Source of the DNA: Halobacteriovorax sp.
GTDB taxonomy: Bacteria > Bdellovibrionota > Bacteriovoracia > Bacteriovoracales > Bacteriovoracaceae
Length of the DNA stretch: 47,286 nt
Direction: 5' to 3'
Assembly (NCBI GenBank): GCA_002720865.1
Contig: PBIO01000024.1
Span: forward strand, 1 to 47,286
The notes beneath the pieces were generated by a model. It had not been told where the DNA came from. It was given only the letters and a program-made list of their open reading frames with translations, and did no database searches. Shown here one piece after another: positions 29,883 through 36,806 of this stretch. A program made the position numbers and the translations under genes. Positions within the stretch are counted from its first letter, which is position 1. Each line of letters opens with the position of its first letter.

Positions 29883-30047
29883 ATGGCGGAGGTTTTAGAG
29901 TTTGTGTTTAGTAGTTTTTGGGTTTGGTCGGGGACTTGCTTCCTTATAATGAGTGTCGGCTGGTCAATGGCAGTCCCTTTCCGCGCGCTATATTTACTAA
30001 AGAAGCTCAAGAAGACTCGTGGGGTCTTAGACAGATATTACAACTAA
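29883..30047 (+). CDS. Small membrane protein (54 residues)
   Basis: A TM segment covers residues 8-30 (VFSSFWVWSGTCFLIMSVGW) followed by PFRALYLLKKLKKTR, a basic cytosolic tail. The 'WxxGW-x(4)-PFR' layout recurs in T4-like marine phage small membrane proteins as I remember them. Its stop overlaps the next ATG (TAATG). A TATACT box directly abuts the ATG, too close to serve as its -10. Function unknown. Confidence 0.6.
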   Translation: MAEVLEFVFSSFWVWSGTCFLIMSVGWSMAVPFRALYLLKKLKKTRGVLDRYYN

Positions 30048-30298
30048 TGAATGCAACAGTTGAAGTTTTAGATTGTGGTTTCGAGGAGCTCGCTGGAAAC
30101 ATTTATAATGACGCGAGCTTACTTAGCTTGGAGGCCGACCTTTCGGAGCTTAAGGACTCCGAAGATAATACAGTGGGAATGATAGCAAAATCTCATACAC
30201 TCTTCGGTCCAGACTGTCTTTTTGTGAATGGTACTATTATTAGAGAAGGGAATTTAGATCAAGTTAGGTTTAAAGTTTCTGATTTTAGTGTACTATAG
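30047..30298 (+). CDS. Small hypothetical protein
   Basis: 83 residues starting at the ATG overlapping the previous stop. A longer reading from 29918 would pass through the previous gene in another frame and is not preferred. Sequence is beta-rich and acidic (DCGFEELAGNIYNDASLLSLEADLSELKDSEDNTVGMIAKSH). It ends 22 nt before the tmRNA. Function unknown. Confidence 0.5.
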   Translation: MNATVEVLDCGFEELAGNIYNDASLLSLEADLSELKDSEDNTVGMIAKSHTLFGPDCLFVNGTIIREGNLDQVRFKVSDFSVL

Positions 30299-30320
30299 CA
30301 TAGTTCTTTGAAAAATTTAC

Positions 30321-30739
30321 GGGGGTGTTCTGGATTCGACTGATGTTGGATTCTTGCACTGCAAGTCGGAGATGCACTTGGCTTCGTTACAAATGTGCAA
30401 AGCTTTACATGGCGCTAAAAACCGTGTTAGAGCTCTCGGTTTCAAGAACCGTCTCGCTGCAAAGCGTTTCGGCTTCAAGAGCCGTAAGCTCGCCTTGGCA
30501 GCTTAACCTGTCAACCTCTTACCCTTTGACGCAGATAAGGGGGATAAGGGGTCATCTATCTGCAAAAACAGAAAAGGTTTACCTGTTAATAAACTGTAGT
30601 CCTCTGCGTAGCGGGGGCAAATAATTGAAACGGGAAGTTGGATGTTAATGTCATAACTATAAAAAAAATTAACTAAACTTGTAGGCGTGCTTGCTTGAAG
30701 GCACTCAGGACGCGGGTTCAACTCCCGCCACCTCCACCA
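30321..30739 (+). ncRNA. ssrA: tmRNA (SsrA) with expanded basic peptide tag
   Basis: The 5' end GGGGGTG and 3' end CACCTCC-ACCA pair as a 7-bp acceptor stem with a G3-U70 pair, the alanine identity signal. The T arm reads GCGGGTTCAACTCCCGC, CCA is encoded, and the 5' part has TCTGGATTCGAC. A short pseudoknot (TGCAC/GTGCA with GCTT/AAGC) precedes the tag frame 30411-30506, which ends LALAA-stop. TA at -5/-4 favours resumption at GGC 30411, giving a 31-residue tag with 5 Lys, 5 Arg and no acidic residue. The reading region holds two tandem hairpins with identical TCAAG loops (CGGTT/AACCG; CGGCT/AGCCG). Length 419 nt. It sits between two small genes on the same strand. Confidence 0.92.
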
Positions 30740-30748
30740 ATTTTTCTC

Positions 30749-30777
30749 TTGACAATTTTCAATTAGCGTGCTAGGCT
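30749..30777 (+). promoter_or_regulatory. Probable promoter downstream of tmRNA
   Basis: TTGACA (30749-30754) is a perfect -35. The 17-nt-spaced hexamer is TAGGCT (30772-30777), a weak -10; TATAGT at 30777-30782 fits better but with a 22-nt spacer. It would serve the membrane-protein gene at 30801. Confidence 0.4.
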
Positions 30778-30800
30778 ATAGTCATAATCAAAATTAAATT

Positions 30801-31022
30801 ATGGAATCTGAAAAATCTAACTTCCAAGCAGTCTTTGACTACTGTCTTTGCAAATTCTGCCCACTCTTAATCATTGGCTTCTTGCTATGCACTTCGCTCT
30901 CCTTTGAGGATTGGCGTCTATATGCTATCGGAGGTCTCATTATCTATCTGCAACACTTTAATTTTAAGGTTGGATATAGCGTGGGCTTTTGCGAGAAGCA
31001 TGGATTAGCCCCCAAGGACTAA
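30801..31022 (+). CDS. Small membrane protein
   Basis: 73 residues with two hydrophobic stretches (CPLLIIGFLLCTSL, residues 19-32; LYAIGGLIIYLQHF, residues 39-52) separated by FEDW, and a C-terminal FCEKHGLAPKD. Four Cys residues. No recognised family; topology suggests an inner-membrane hairpin. Lies between tmRNA and the promoter at 31031. Confidence 0.55.
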   Translation: MESEKSNFQAVFDYCLCKFCPLLIIGFLLCTSLSFEDWRLYAIGGLIIYLQHFNFKVGYSVGFCEKHGLAPKD

Positions 31023-31030
31023 CTATAGGC

Positions 31031-31059
31031 TTGACATATTCATTTAGTTGTGATACAAT
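31031..31059 (+). promoter_or_regulatory. Strong sigma70 promoter giving a near-leaderless mRNA
   Basis: TTGACA (31031-31036) and TACAAT (31054-31059), 17-nt spacer. The start near 31066 leaves about 3 nt before ATG 31069. It would drive the 31069 gene and, by tight packing, the polyamine genes behind it. Confidence 0.75.
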
Positions 31060-31068
31060 AGCTCGAAT

Positions 31069-31404
31069 ATGAAAGAAGTACTAGAAGCAATGAGTCGCAC
31101 AGCGACAATTAGCGCTCCATCACGAGTCTCAAAGGAGCAGGTCGTTGACTGGCTCAGCGATCAGACTGCGAACGATGTTGCAGAGATAATCAAGGGGCTT
31201 GAACTAGAGCCCAGATATTATGTCGTCTATAAAAATAGCGATGGCAAGATAAAAACCTATCAGATAGGAAAGATTGACCTCTTCAGTTCTTTTGGGAACA
31301 AAGAGGACGATAGAAGCAATGTAGGCTTCAAGGCGTATTGCTACGGGCGCAAGGAAGTTCGATCCTTTAGGCACGATAGAATTATTTCCCTAACAAAAAA
31401 GTGA
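31069..31404 (+). CDS. WYL-like domain protein (tentative)
   Basis: 111 residues. Residues 1-48 are helical (SKEQVVDWLSDQTANDVAEIIKGL). Residues 50-111 (YYVVYKNSDGKIKTYQIGKIDLFSS...GFKAYCYGRKEVRSFRHDRIISL) fit the WYL-domain pattern in which a beta-strand pair ends in 'aYC-x(2)-R-x(2)-RxF-x(2)-DRI'. WYL domains sense nucleic acid or small ligands, often in regulators of defence systems. Here no HTH is attached. First gene of a unit with speD, so a regulatory role is conceivable. Confidence 0.45.
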   Translation: MKEVLEAMSRTATISAPSRVSKEQVVDWLSDQTANDVAEIIKGLELEPRYYVVYKNSDGKIKTYQIGKIDLFSSFGNKEDDRSNVGFKAYCYGRKEVRSFRHDRIISLTKK

Positions 31405-31407
31405 GCC

Positions 31408-31806
31408 TTGAGCGATGGCCCAGAGCTAACCCATGTTTTTGGGAGTGTTTCTAATTTAGACGAAACGGCTTTCGATCAGGATTTGTTTTACAACAATCTG
31501 TGTCGCGATTTATGCGATGCGCTGAGTCTCAATATCCTAGAAATTAAAAAACATTCGTTCGAGCCTTGTGGATTTACACTTTTAGCCTTACTAGAGGAGT
31601 CTCACATGAGTTTTCACACTTGGCCGGAGCACAAGTGCGTGTTTTTTGATTTATTTACTTGCTCTCGCTTAAATATAGGAGTACTGTCGACTCTTATTCG
31701 CAGTAGGTATCACGAGGTTTATCCAGACGCGGTAGTTAAACTTCAAGGTTTTGATAGATCTTTTAATGGGCTAAGTGGAGAAAAATTTAGATCCAGTGAG
31801 TATTGA
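31408..31806 (+). CDS. speD: S-adenosylmethionine decarboxylase proenzyme-like (SpeD)
   Basis: 132 residues from TTG 31408, 3 nt after the previous gene; no ATG is available before the conserved core. The core LLEESHMSFHTWPEHKCVFFDLFTCS matches class 1B SpeD. Autocleavage should occur between Glu64 and Ser65, Ser65 becoming the pyruvoyl group; His70 and Cys85 stand at the expected +5 and +20 spacing from the serine. It makes the aminopropyl donor for spermidine synthesis. Relatives of SpeD are known that decarboxylate ornithine or arginine instead, so substrate is not certain. It overlaps the SpeE-like gene downstream. Confidence 0.8.
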   Translation: MSDGPELTHVFGSVSNLDETAFDQDLFYNNLCRDLCDALSLNILEIKKHSFEPCGFTLLALLEESHMSFHTWPEHKCVFFDLFTCSRLNIGVLSTLIRSRYHEVYPDAVVKLQGFDRSFNGLSGEKFRSSEY

Positions 31807-32614
31807 TAGACCTACATCATTCTATTCGTCTTGGTGCGGAGATTCCTCAAGTGGGCGGGGCAGCCAAGCGATTATACCCCTAGACTGGAATATCGAGGCT
31901 AGAGAGCAAATTGTTTTTGAGGCCAAAACCAAGCTTGGCCAGACGGTTCAAGTGATAGAAGATATCCTAGGCGATAGAACTCTACATCTCAACGGAGATG
32001 ATTTTCAAATTTGCATGCATTCCGATGGGAGTGAGTACTACTATGGAGATGATTCAAACTATGACTATATTAAGATCCTAAACTTTCTTAAGCTTCGCGA
32101 GGATGGTTTTAGTCGCTTGCGTATTTTAATCATTGGGGGCGGGGACTTAGGTTTATGTCAACTCTTAATGGATCATGGAGTCAGGCAGATAACTATTTTT
32201 GAATTAGATAGAGAGCTCCATGAGATTTTCATCAAATGGTTTCCGAGATTCAAAAAGTCCCCCCTTGAGTCGGATGGTGTTCGAATTGAATTTGGAGATG
32301 GCTTCGAAAGGCTAGCTCTTTGCGAAGATGATTCATTTGACGTCATCATAGGGGACTTGCCTGACTATGGAGCTTCTCAATTTAGCGATACCAGTGTTTC
32401 TGAAGACTTAATAAGAGTCTGTCGCTCGGATGGGGCTGTGCTTACGCATTGGGCTAATGGAGATTTTGATTTCAACTCTGCGTATGCAAGTTTTCACGCT
32501 AAAAGCGCTCCCTTGCTTGTGGTAATGCAGGGAGAGTCGGAAGGTGTTGGTGCTTTTGTCTGGTCTCCCAAGCCTCTAGGCGGTATAAATTATGCGCCAG
32601 CAAAAAAAATATGA
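31775..32614 (+). CDS. speE: Spermidine synthase-like aminopropyltransferase
   Basis: 279 residues from GTG 31775 (32-nt overlap with speD) or 272 from GTG 31796 (11-nt overlap); the second is more compact. SpeE signatures: LIIGGGDLGLCQLL (glycine-rich SAM-type loop), IFELDRELHEI with the ribose-binding acidic residue, FGDGFERL, and IIGDLPDYG, where the Asp pair corresponds to the catalytic D-x-x-D of aminopropyltransferases. The N-terminal 40 residues differ from typical enzymes. Coupled to speD, so together they could convert putrescine to spermidine or a related polyamine. Acceptor is inferred. Confidence 0.65.
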   Translation: MEKNLDPVSIDRPTSFYSSWCGDSSSGRGSQAIIPLDWNIEAREQIVFEAKTKLGQTVQVIEDILGDRTLHLNGDDFQICMHSDGSEYYYGDDSNYDYIKILNFLKLREDGFSRLRILIIGGGDLGLCQLLMDHGVRQITIFELDRELHEIFIKWFPRFKKSPLESDGVRIEFGDGFERLALCEDDSFDVIIGDLPDYGASQFSDTSVSEDLIRVCRSDGAVLTHWANGDFDFNSAYASFHAKSAPLLVVMQGESEGVGAFVWSPKPLGGINYAPAKKI

Positions 32615-33222
32615 ATTTTATGCTTGAATTATTTTTGGGATGTGCTATTATAGTGATAGTATTTTTATTATTTCGCCTCAAAGATTTAAAATTTAACGCA
32701 GATTCTCTAGAGGAATCTAATACCAGCCTCGAACGGCAGCTTAAACAAAATAAGACTACCCACGATCTACTAGAATCTAAACTCCATCGCAATATCCTAG
32801 GGATTCAAGAGGTTCTTTCGCAAGAACAGCAATCCATTAAGGCTAAAGAGCAGGAGTTAAAAGAGAAAGAGGCTAATCTATTAGAGAGGGTTAAAGAAGC
32901 AGAGAAGAGTATAACAAAAGCAGAAAAAGATTTAGAAGAAGAGACCGAGAATCGCAAGAGGATAGTATCACAAAAGAAAAGCAGTGAAGTAAGATTAGGA
33001 AATATCGCAGAAACCCTCGCCCCATTCCTTGATCAATTTGATTTTAATCCAGAAGAGTGCAACTTTCTCGGCAAGCCCATTGACTATATCTCATTTGGGG
33101 AGGAAGAGATAACCTTCATCGAGGTAAAAAGTGGCAAGTCCCAGCTTAATTCAAAACAAAGACATATTAGAGATTTAATCAAAAGCAAGCAGGTAGCTTG
33201 GAAAGAAGTAAGAATAAAATAA
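32611..33222 (+). CDS. Membrane-anchored Holliday-junction-resolvase-like nuclease
   Basis: 203 residues, starting in an ATGA overlap with the previous gene. A TM helix (residues 4-22) is followed by a charged coiled coil (about 30-120) and a C-terminal nuclease-like domain: Glu126 in SSEVRLGNIAE, Asp158 in GKPIDYI, and Glu171-x-Lys173 in FIEVKSGKS, the PD-(D/E)XK arrangement of archaeal Holliday-junction-resolvase relatives (COG4741-like). The anchored layout suggests it works at the membrane, perhaps in DNA entry, exclusion or nuclease defence. Confidence 0.7.
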   Translation: MNFMLELFLGCAIIVIVFLLFRLKDLKFNADSLEESNTSLERQLKQNKTTHDLLESKLHRNILGIQEVLSQEQQSIKAKEQELKEKEANLLERVKEAEKSITKAEKDLEEETENRKRIVSQKKSSEVRLGNIAETLAPFLDQFDFNPEECNFLGKPIDYISFGEEEITFIEVKSGKSQLNSKQRHIRDLIKSKQVAWKEVRIK

Positions 33223-33248
33223 TCTTTCATAAACATCATAATATATAT

Positions 33249-33917
33249 ATGAAAACTACAACTACAATACTATCAGTCCTTCTGGGGCTGTTTATTAACG
33301 CCGCTTCTGCCGAAGAAGCTAACCTTCATGGTGATGTGGGAGTGAGTTACCTCTCTCATAATTACTTTCGGGGGCAAAGTGTTTCGGAAGAGGCTTTACA
33401 GGCTTCAATTGGAGCTGACTTCGATATCGCAGGACTCGGGGCTTTTGTTGATTTCTCAACAAGCCAAAGTCTTGAAGCTGGAGATGATAGGCATGACACC
33501 GCTTTTGGTGTGCAGAGCTCCTTTCTAGACGATTCGTTGTCTCTTTCGGTTGGCTTGCTTCATTACGAATATACAGCCGGAGAATCGGAGCTTGAAGGCT
33601 TTGTTGGAGCTACTTACAATACTATCTTGTCTCCAACCATGCGCTTCTACAGGAATACAGAAGAAAGTCTGTTGACCTATGAAGCTTCGGTTAGCCATGG
33701 GTTTGACTTAGGCCTCGCAGACCTTTCTCTTGGGGCGGGAATTGGCCTGACTGATCTCAGTTCGTCCGCCGACTCTGACTACTATGAGTTGTCGGCGGTT
33801 GCTTCTCGCTCTATTACAGACAGCGTAGAAGCATTTGCTAGCCTAGCCTATAATGACGCAGATAATAGGGATGACTCAGATACTTTTGGCGGTATCGGCT
33901 TTCTCGTAAAGTTCTAA
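33249..33917 (+). CDS. Outer-membrane beta-barrel protein with signal peptide
   Basis: 222 residues from ATG 33249; the in-frame GTG/ATG upstream at 33198 lies in the previous gene. A signal peptide (MKTTTTILSVLLGLFINAASA, residues 1-21 with AxA cleavage) precedes alternating strands such as GVSYLSHNYFRGQSV and LSLGAGIGLTDLSS. It ends in GFLVKF, the terminal Phe that outer-membrane insertion machinery recognises. The FRG motif resembles the small TIGR02001-like OMP family. I infer a phage-made barrel put in the host outer membrane, possibly blocking superinfection. Confidence 0.7.
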   Translation: MKTTTTILSVLLGLFINAASAEEANLHGDVGVSYLSHNYFRGQSVSEEALQASIGADFDIAGLGAFVDFSTSQSLEAGDDRHDTAFGVQSSFLDDSLSLSVGLLHYEYTAGESELEGFVGATYNTILSPTMRFYRNTEESLLTYEASVSHGFDLGLADLSLGAGIGLTDLSSSADSDYYELSAVASRSITDSVEAFASLAYNDADNRDDSDTFGGIGFLVKF

Positions 33918-33932
33918 TCAAAATATATTACT

Positions 33933-34172
33933 ATGGATAAAGTAACTACCACAGTTAAGTCCGCTATCAGCGGGCTATTCGCAGTGTTAACGTCAATCAT
34001 CGGGCTCCTTGTGCTATCACAGGTAGTCTTCGGTGAGGAAGCCGGTATGAATGTTATCGGCAACATACAGGCCATCGTGAATGGGTTTGTGGGGCCAACA
34101 GCTAGCCTCGCAGGGCTTATTACGCTCCTACTCGTCGTGGGCCTTCTGCAACAGCAGAACACAGATAAATAG
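33933..34172 (+). CDS. Two-TM membrane protein, holin-like layout
   Basis: 79 residues. Two hydrophobic helices (about 14-33, SGLFAVLTSIIGLLVLSQVV; and 53-72, PTASLAGLITLLLVVGLL) around a short loop EEAGMNVIGN, with a charged start and a QQQ tail. Such layout fits class II holins but no lysin gene is nearby, so it is only a layout match. Followed directly by the strong terminator at 34202. Confidence 0.5.
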   Translation: MDKVTTTVKSAISGLFAVLTSIIGLLVLSQVVFGEEAGMNVIGNIQAIVNGFVGPTASLAGLITLLLVVGLLQQQNTDK

Positions 34173-34201
34173 CCTCTTGCTAGGTTAATTATTCGAAAGA
34201 A

Positions 34202-34238
34202 GGGGGAGTCGCCTAGTGCGACCCCCCTTTTTATTTTT
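34202..34238 (+). terminator. Rho-independent terminator
   Basis: GGGGG-A-GTCGC (34202-34212) pairs with GCGAC-CCCCC (34218-34227) around loop CTAGT, leaving one bulged A, and is followed by TTTTTATTTTTA. It should end the transcript of the polyamine/membrane unit. Confidence 0.9.
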
Positions 34239-34245
34239 ATGTGTA

Positions 34246-34251
34246 TATAAT
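34246..34251 (+). promoter_or_regulatory. -10 box (TATAAT) without clear -35, leaderless start
   Basis: A perfect TATAAT lies 5 nt before ATG 34257. The expected start is at or just after the first base of the ATG. The -35 region is C-rich terminator sequence with no TTGACA-like hexamer, so the promoter may need an activator or may be weak. Confidence 0.45.
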
Positions 34252-34256
34252 AACAT

Positions 34257-34493
34257 ATGGATTATGACTCGCAGACAGACGCCTTTCGCTTTGAACTAGA
34301 CTCTATGGTGGAGAGGTATTTTAAAGAATTTGACATAAATATTATAACCGTCATTGGAGCTCTCCAAGAAAAGGTCTATGAACTATCAGGTAGGGGGAAT
34401 ATTACATTTGAAATGGACTCGGAGACTTGGGAGCATCACTTCGGTGACCTTGAAGATGAAGGATTCGAAGAGGATGATTTCGCAGATTGGTAA
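34257..34493 (+). CDS. Small acidic hypothetical protein
   Basis: 78 residues, with a hydrophobic middle (DINIITVIGALQEKVYEL) and a very acidic end (GDLEDEGFEEDDFADW). Acidic surface and small size are typical of phage proteins that mimic nucleic acid or inhibit host enzymes, but nothing here proves that. It stands alone between a terminator and the next promoter. Confidence 0.55.
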   Translation: MDYDSQTDAFRFELDSMVERYFKEFDINIITVIGALQEKVYELSGRGNITFEMDSETWEHHFGDLEDEGFEEDDFADW

Positions 34494-34502
34494 TAAATAT
34501 TC

Positions 34503-34531
34503 TTGACATATGCCTTGTTTTTTGCTATACT
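34503..34531 (+). promoter_or_regulatory. Strong sigma70 promoter giving a leaderless mRNA
   Basis: TTGACA (34503-34508), 17-nt spacer, TATACT (34526-34531). The expected start about 7 nt on is 34538-34539, the first base of the ATG of the Fis-HTH gene. Confidence 0.8.
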
Positions 34532-34538
34532 GCTTGGC

Positions 34539-35591
34539 ATGCCTAAGAAAACTATAAACCAAAAGAGGTTCAGAAAAGAGAGGTTTACTTTCGCTCAGTA
34601 TTGGAATCTTAACTATACTGAAAAATACAGAGATGGCTCTGAGGCAGACTTCAAAGTCTTCATAAGGGCGAAATCTTATATTCTTGCGAAAGAAATCCTC
34701 AGGATCAAACTAAAAGAAGATGATCCTACGATTAAGATAAAGTCAGTCCAAGGCTTTATGTTTCACAAAGACTATACAACAGGCCCGCAAAGAAAAAGAA
34801 TTGGGATTAAAGAGTGGGGACAAATTCGCTCAGCCTCTTTCCCCAATGAAAACAATGTCCTTTTCAAGCTTGAAGTGCCAAGAAAAGATGGGTACACAAA
34901 TAGGTTTAATCAGTCCGGAAAGGATAATCTGGAGCACATAAGAAGCATTGGGTTTAAAAAAGGCGAAAACAACTGGTCGAGGCTCCATAGGAAAGGGGTA
35001 GTCCTACCAGAAGCAGATAGATCTAAGAAAATATATAGGGGCAAGTGGATTGACTGGGATCCAGATCTAAGGAAGACTGAAAAAGACAGGGTAATAAATG
35101 CTCTCACTAAAGCCGGAAACAATCGAAGTAAAGCGGCGGAGCTCCTAAATATAGGAAGGAATACTCTGTATAAACTATTCAAAAAGTTCCCCGAAATTGA
35201 TTTTAATAAAGAATATCCCGCCCCAAAGCCGGTGGCGCCCACGAATAGCCATGAGCAGGCTGTGGCAAACGGGAAAAAAGCTTGGGATACTGTTCTGTCT
35301 AGTGGTAAAAAGCCTTTTGGGGGCAAGTCATTTCTGCCAGAGGTAAATATTAAAAGGGCAGAGGCAGTCAAGAATTTTTATGAAAACAAGAGGGCAAAGA
35401 GGGATGAAATAATGGAGCCCTTACTAAGGAAAGCTCTGTCAATGAGCCCCGGCCATAGCAGGGTGGAGGCAGCGAAGAGCTTAGAAATGCCAGTAAGCAC
35501 ATTCAGAAAGCAGATGCATTATTTGAGAGAGAAGGTTGACTGGGCAAAAGAATATCCAACCAAATATTACAATGAGAAGCGCCGCAGCTGA
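34539..35591 (+). CDS. Fis-type helix-turn-helix DNA-binding protein
   Basis: 350 residues from ATG 34539; the reading upstream to TTG 34503 runs through the promoter. Residues about 182-215 (VINALTKAGNNRSKAAELLNIGRNTLYKLFKKF) match the Fis-type HTH found at the end of NtrC-like activators (A-x-x-GN-x-SKAAELL-x-I-x-R-x-TLY). A second HTH-like segment near 305-330 (RVEAAKSLEMPVSTFRKQMHYL) ends the protein. The N-terminal 180 residues are basic and unassigned. No AAA+ domain. It overlaps the sigma-like gene by 20 nt, suggesting paired transcription control. Confidence 0.6.
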   Translation: MPKKTINQKRFRKERFTFAQYWNLNYTEKYRDGSEADFKVFIRAKSYILAKEILRIKLKEDDPTIKIKSVQGFMFHKDYTTGPQRKRIGIKEWGQIRSASFPNENNVLFKLEVPRKDGYTNRFNQSGKDNLEHIRSIGFKKGENNWSRLHRKGVVLPEADRSKKIYRGKWIDWDPDLRKTEKDRVINALTKAGNNRSKAAELLNIGRNTLYKLFKKFPEIDFNKEYPAPKPVAPTNSHEQAVANGKKAWDTVLSSGKKPFGGKSFLPEVNIKRAEAVKNFYENKRAKRDEIMEPLLRKALSMSPGHSRVEAAKSLEMPVSTFRKQMHYLREKVDWAKEYPTKYYNEKRRS

Positions 35592-36642
35592 AGCACCTGT
35601 TTTGTCAAAGTTCGACGAGTACTTGGTTGATTTTCAGGTCGACCTGAAAAAGATTATAGGCAAACATCGTCACCCCAATCATTTCTTGAGCGCGGATGAG
35701 CTCTTAAGCGAGGTCAATCTTAGTCTTTTCAATAAAAAAGAAGATATAATAAATTGCGATGGCCAAGCCTTTAATCGGGTCAATTTTGGGAAGGTGGCGT
35801 ACGCTTATGCTAGAAACCTTATCGTATGGACGCACTGCCGAGACAAAGCTAGCGCATATCGTCGCAAGATGGTGGACGGCGTACACCAGACGGAAGACGG
35901 AGAAAAAACTGTCTTTGAACTAGCCTGCGAACTTGAGGGGGAAGAAGATGAAAGGTTTGAGTCTTTTGACGCGGGATCTAAGTCCGAGTATGTAATAAAA
36001 CTTCTTAGAGAGTATGCTCACATACTAACTGAGCGAGAGCTGGAAATTTTAAGATTGATGACCAAAGACATGAATCAAGAAGCAATAGGTGAGGAGCTAG
36101 GAATTACACACCAAGCGGTTTCTGCGGCTTTTATTAATATTTCATCAAAGATTAAAAACTATCTAAACTTTGACTACAAGACAGATAGTTCCGCAGCTAA
36201 GGTGACTGAAGGATTTAAATCAATCAAGGAATTCTTTGAAATGGGCCAAGAGCCTGTCATGTCCAAAAAGGACAGGTATTCACTAGTAGCTTTCTTGATT
36301 GACAATTCCGGTCGGTATAGCATAGCGGAGGTGGCGAGGAAGTTCGAAGGTGGGAAGTTTTTTGAGATTACAGTTCGTGCGTTCATTAATTTTAATGGGC
36401 TCACCCAGCATGTAGTGGTTAAAAATCCTTCATCGCATGTTTATTCTGGGGATGAAGTGGAGTTGTTATTAAATCTTGCGGAAGGCGGTCGGAGTATAGA
36501 TGAAATTAGCGATCAGCTTGGGAGGTCAGTTAGAAGCGTTTCCTCAAAATGCTCTCATCTTTTAAGGACTGGAGAGCTATCGAAGCGCCCGCATAGACTC
36601 GGGGAAGAGCAAAGTGATACAGAAATGGGTAGAGTTAAATAA
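35572..36642 (+). CDS. Sigma-factor-like protein with two HTH segments
   Basis: 356 residues from ATG 35572, which overlaps the end of the Fis-HTH gene. Residues about 38-103 (FLSADELLSEVNLSLF...VAYAYARNLIVWTHCRDKASAYRRK) look like sigma region 2. Residues 150-197 (ILTERELEILRLMTKDMNQEAIGEELGITHQAVSAAFINISSKIKNYL) match a sigma region 4 or LuxR-type HTH. Residues about 290-345 carry a further HTH-like segment (RSIDEISDQLGRSVRSVSSKCSHLL). Longer than common ECF sigma factors. It could direct late phage transcription, as T4 gp55 does, though no such promoters were identified. Confidence 0.55.
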   Translation: MRSAAAEAPVLSKFDEYLVDFQVDLKKIIGKHRHPNHFLSADELLSEVNLSLFNKKEDIINCDGQAFNRVNFGKVAYAYARNLIVWTHCRDKASAYRRKMVDGVHQTEDGEKTVFELACELEGEEDERFESFDAGSKSEYVIKLLREYAHILTERELEILRLMTKDMNQEAIGEELGITHQAVSAAFINISSKIKNYLNFDYKTDSSAAKVTEGFKSIKEFFEMGQEPVMSKKDRYSLVAFLIDNSGRYSIAEVARKFEGGKFFEITVRAFINFNGLTQHVVVKNPSSHVYSGDEVELLLNLAEGGRSIDEISDQLGRSVRSVSSKCSHLLRTGELSKRPHRLGEEQSDTEMGRVK

Positions 36643-36793
36643 AAAGGGTAGACTATTATTTACTCTTTGCATAATTAATCTACTAGTATCGCTGATTTTA
36701 GTTTTAAGCGGTAGCCTCATGGGGCTTTTTAGCGGTTTTATGGCTGCTTTTTGTGGTTTATCAACCTATCTTCCCGCACACCAGAAAAAATAG
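36614..36793 (+). CDS. Small membrane protein (59 residues)
   Basis: GTG 36614 lies inside the 3' end of the sigma-like gene and the frame stays open to TAG 36791-36793. Two adjacent hydrophobic runs (LFTLCIINLLVSLILVLSG and LMGLFSGFMAAFCGL) follow a basic start (WVELNKKGR). Absent such an ORF the region 36643-36806 would be a 160-nt gap in otherwise packed DNA. Function unknown. Confidence 0.45.
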   Translation: MIQKWVELNKKGRLLFTLCIINLLVSLILVLSGSLMGLFSGFMAAFCGLSTYLPAHQKK

Positions 36794-36806
36794 TGTAAGC
36801 ATTACT

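Noticed and set aside
30299-30320. A dedicated tmRNA promoter
   Set aside because: No TTGACA-like box with a correctly spaced -10 is present just upstream; TACTATA near 30290 is not enough.
30325-30624. A 99-residue reading frame through the tmRNA
   Set aside because: It runs across the acceptor stem, pseudoknot and tag frame in another phase; the RNA structure explains the segment.
33933-34172. Firm call of holin
   Set aside because: Only the two-TM layout supports it and no endolysin or spanin pair is nearby.
34910-35371. A 153-residue minus-strand frame
   Set aside because: Lies opposite the Fis-HTH gene, which has a strong promoter and recognisable domain.
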